Assembly (NCBI GenBank): GCA_017937735.1
Contig: JAGBCZ010000019.1
Span: 1 to 14,208, forward strand
Source of the DNA: Alphaproteobacteria bacterium
GTDB lineage: Bacteria; Pseudomonadota; Alphaproteobacteria; Rs-D84
Direction of reading: 5' to 3'
DNA length: 14,208 nt
Positions within the stretch are counted from its first letter, which is position 1. Each line of letters begins with the position of its first letter. Under the pieces are notes generated by a model. The model had not been told where the DNA came from and made no database searches. It worked only from the letters and a program-made list of their open reading frames with translations. Both the position numbers and the translations under genes were made by a program. Below, one piece after another: positions 12,450 through 14,208 of this stretch.

Positions 12450-13727
12450 TTATTTATATTCTTTAATTAACTGTTGAATCTGGGCAGATAATACCAAATC
12501 ACCAGATAAATGCTTTTCAATTTGTTTGATTGCATATAATACTGTTGCATGATCACGACCACCAACAAAGTTACCAATTTCTGACAAAGACAAACCCGTT
12601 ACGTTTTTCAAAACAACCATCATAATCTGACGTGCCAACACCAATGAACGACTGCGACCATTTCCACATACCGCATCGTATGATACAGCCAATTTTTCAC
12701 ACATTTCACGAACCATTACAGATGGCGTTTTTGTTTTTTGTAATGTATCTGCCAACAAACGCTGTGCAATATCCATATTAACACTTGCACCCATCAAATC
12801 AGTATATGTCTTTATCTTGTTCACAATACCTGCAATCAAATGACCATTGTTGGCGATGCGTTGTACCAATTCGCCTGCAACATCTGATGCAACACCTGCA
12901 CGCTGTAACATAATTGTTTTTACGTGCGCATTTGGCGATACAACATCCGCTGTCAAACCAGATGCAAACAATGATTGGACAGAACGATCAAACCCAGTTA
13001 AATTATTTGGTGCCGCATTTGATGTCAGAACAACATTTTTACCCATATTACGCAAATCAACAATCAGTTGAACAAATTCTTCGGTTGATGCCTTTTTACC
13101 AGATAACATCTGAACATCATCCAAGATAAATGTATCACAGTTACGACAAAAATCTTTGAATGCGAAAATATTGTGTTCTTTTAATGAACGTGTAAAGTCA
13201 GACACAAATTGCGCACCTGTCATTTTAACAACACGCCCTGTTGCAGCATTTGCAATACAATCTGTTAACAATGTCTTGCCACAGCCAGACGCACCGTAAA
13301 TAAACAGTGGTGAAAAAGAAACTGTGCCTGATGCAACTTTCTTACATGCAGACACAACAAACAAATTTTCATCACAACAAACGAAGTTTTCAAATGAAAC
13401 ATTTGCAGATTCTGTAACCTGGGCAGGTGCAAAAACCTGGGTATTATTATCATTTGCAAACTGGGCAGGTTTTGCGATTGCACCACGCACAATAATCTGC
13501 ACACCCAAACCGAATTCATTTGCAACATTTCTAATAACATTGCCATGAACACTGTTGATAAAATCAGCAGAAAATTGATTTTGCGCACCCAAAACCAACA
13601 CATCATTTATAACATCAAATTGTAATGGTAAAATCCAAGATTTATAACTGGCAGAATCGATTTTTGCGGCAATGGCCCCCTTGATATTTTCGATATTTAT
13701 CATTGATGGTTTTGCCAATGTCTGCAT
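12450..13727 (-). CDS. dnaA: Replication initiator DnaA, divergent AAA+ domain
   Basis: DnaA binds origin boxes and opens the duplex. The 425 residues are shorter than usual, mainly because linker domain II is short (about 83-110). Domain I spans roughly 10-82. The AAA+ domain has Walker A GASGCGKT at 145-152 and Walker B FILDDVQ at 200-206. Domain IV keeps ARQIM and the signature GGRDHATVLYAI at 389-400, so box recognition should be intact. An ungapped comparison with E. coli DnaA from memory shows three switch residues changed: sensor 1 Asp269 is Asn237, arginine finger Arg285 is Leu253, and sensor 2 Arg334 is His296. ATP-dependent assembly or hydrolysis may therefore differ. AAAGGAG precedes the ATG at a spacing of about 7 bases. 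Walker motifs plus domain IV make DnaA secure; Hda lacks domain IV. Confidence 0.93.
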   Translation of the reverse strand: MQTLAKPSMINIENIKGAIAAKIDSASYKSWILPLQFDVINDVLVLGAQNQFSADFINSVHGNVIRNVANEFGLGVQIIVRGAIAKPAQFANDNNTQVFAPAQVTESANVSFENFVCCDENLFVVSACKKVASGTVSFSPLFIYGASGCGKTLLTDCIANAATGRVVKMTGAQFVSDFTRSLKEHNIFAFKDFCRNCDTFILDDVQMLSGKKASTEEFVQLIVDLRNMGKNVVLTSNAAPNNLTGFDRSVQSLFASGLTADVVSPNAHVKTIMLQRAGVASDVAGELVQRIANNGHLIAGIVNKIKTYTDLMGASVNMDIAQRLLADTLQKTKTPSVMVREMCEKLAVSYDAVCGNGRSRSLVLARQIMMVVLKNVTGLSLSEIGNFVGGRDHATVLYAIKQIEKHLSGDLVLSAQIQQLIKEYK

Positions 13728-13765
13728 ATTGTTTTCTCCTTTCCTTCCCTTAAAAGAGTTTCCTG

Positions 13766-13781
13766 CCTTTTTATAAAAAGG
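13766..13781. promoter_or_regulatory. 16-bp perfect palindrome in the dnaA leader
   Basis: CCTTTTTATAAAAAGG lies 39 bases before the dnaA start. On the minus strand GGCAGGGA and GGCAGGAA flank it as direct repeats. It includes a TATAAA that might be a -10 (no good -35 is seen), and it could be an operator or an RNA hairpin. Confidence 0.4.
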
Positions 13782-13830
13782 TCCCTGCCCTTTTCATTTA
13801 TATTCAAAGACTGTTTTGAAACCCCATGTT

Positions 13831-13871
13831 AAAAAAATTTGGCGCATCAAACATGTTTTGAATACGCCAAA
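13831..13871 (-). terminator. Intrinsic terminator between dprA and dnaA
   Basis: On the minus strand TTTGGCG pairs with CGCCAAA (13865-13871 and 13838-13844) and the inner TTTGA pairs with TCAAA. Seven T follow (complement of 13831-13837). It lies about 130 bases after the dprA stop and about 100 before dnaA, so dnaA needs its own promoter downstream of it or regulated readthrough. The bases between it and the palindrome at 13972 are very AT-rich with no recognisable gene. Confidence 0.65.
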
Positions 13872-13971
13872 CAATTTATAAAATATATTTTGTTTTACAA
13901 CCAAATATTCATTAAAAAATGAACATTTATTTTTTGACAACGATTCGGATTTTTATCGGTTTTCTGCGGTT

Positions 13972-13992
13972 TGTATATACACTGTATATACA
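13972..13992. promoter_or_regulatory. Dyad of two GTATATAC palindromes
   Basis: GTATATACACTGTATATAC (13973-13991) consists of two self-complementary 8-mers separated by ACT, so the whole is also a 9-bp-arm dyad (TGTATATAC/GTATATACA). It lies 9 bases after the dprA stop on the minus strand. It looks like a repressor site for a dimer; a weak A/T hairpin in the dprA 3' UTR is the alternative. Confidence 0.4.
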
Positions 13993-14001
13993 TGAAAACA
14001 A

Positions 14002-14208
14002 TCATAAACGAACATATCCACCATCAACTTTTTGAACCAAACCTTGTAATTCCAAGACAACTAAATCCGACTTGATTTCCGAAACACTTTTTTTGACAAG
14101 TTGTGCCAATACAGATTCTGACACAGGAATGTTTCCGATTTTGTCAATCAGACTATTTTCCGAATCGTTTTTTTCTATATTTTTTACTTTTTTGACATCC
14201 GTTTTTGA
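14002..14208 (-). CDS. dprA: DNA-processing protein DprA, carboxy-terminal part only
   Basis: The frame is open to the window edge, so only the last 68 residues are seen. They match the winged-helix end of DprA in many proteobacteria: a charged linker (KKVKNIEKNDSE), then NSLIDKIGNIPVSESVLAQL and VLELQGLVQKVDGGYVRL followed by TGA. This order (lid helix, recognition helix, LELQG...G.Y.R) is the characteristic ending of that domain. DprA loads RecA on incoming single strands in natural transformation. The Rossmann core that would confirm the call lies beyond the window. Another winged-helix protein is possible but less likely. Confidence 0.7.
   Translation of the reverse strand, partial: SKTDVKKVKNIEKNDSENSLIDKIGNIPVSESVLAQLVKKSVSEIKSDLVVLELQGLVQKVDGGYVRL

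Noticed and set aside
13934..13939. TTGACA on the plus strand as a promoter -35 facing dprA
   Set aside because: No -10 is found at 15-19 bases downstream, and transcription would be antisense to dprA.
13871..13971. Chromosomal origin next to dnaA
   Set aside because: The tract is AT-rich, but no DnaA box (TTATNCACA or complement) is present and origins in this class are often elsewhere; kept only as a possibility.

Overview
The window looks like chromosomal DNA of an AT-rich alphaproteobacterium, possibly one of the host- or gut-associated lineages with small genomes; that placement is an inference. The pointers are a J-domain protein with the Cys-rich amino terminus seen in alphaproteobacteria, an LptG permease, a XerD-like recombinase, a DprA with a winged-helix carboxy end, and secreted proteins rich in Thr or Cys. 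Coding is dense and no spacer exceeds 300 bases.

Layout. 1-2526 (+): a tight operon of lptG (5' end cut by the window edge), an unannotated 44-residue membrane peptide, xerD and a J-domain gene. 2550-4667 (+): two exported beta-barrel proteins. 4668-4884: a convergent spacer with two 89-nt tandem elements. 4881-5777 (-): trxB. 5778-6034: a divergent promoter region that also encodes a 17-residue peptide with five consecutive Ser codons upstream of serS. 6035-7324 (+): serS, whose 3' end is interrupted by a 457-bp element (7310-7766) carrying a DUF559 endonuclease gene, long inverted repeats and a 41-bp flanking duplication. 7837-8355 (-): an unrecognised protein. 8507-10339 (+): typA. 10361-10603: a promoter, a structured RNA of about 170 nt and a terminator, followed by a 60-residue basic protein. 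10851-12329 (-): a large secreted Cys-rich protein. 12450-13727 (-): a divergent dnaA. 14002-14208 (-): the 3' end of dprA.

Most of the window is housekeeping: envelope lipopolysaccharide transport, chromosome dimer resolution, redox, tRNA charging, translation-associated GTPase, replication initiation and DNA uptake/recombination. The notable material is mostly in the spacers. The best candidate for an undescribed system is the pair of elements at 4689-4777 and 4796-4884. They have identical length, identical flanks and a nearly identical 22-nt core, but their 19-bp stems differ at 13 positions with every pair preserved, and the wobble pairs favour a plus-strand RNA. Next are the serine-run leader peptide before serS, the DUF559 insertion element, the switch-like RNA at 10417-10588, and a DnaA that lacks three ATP-state-sensing residues.
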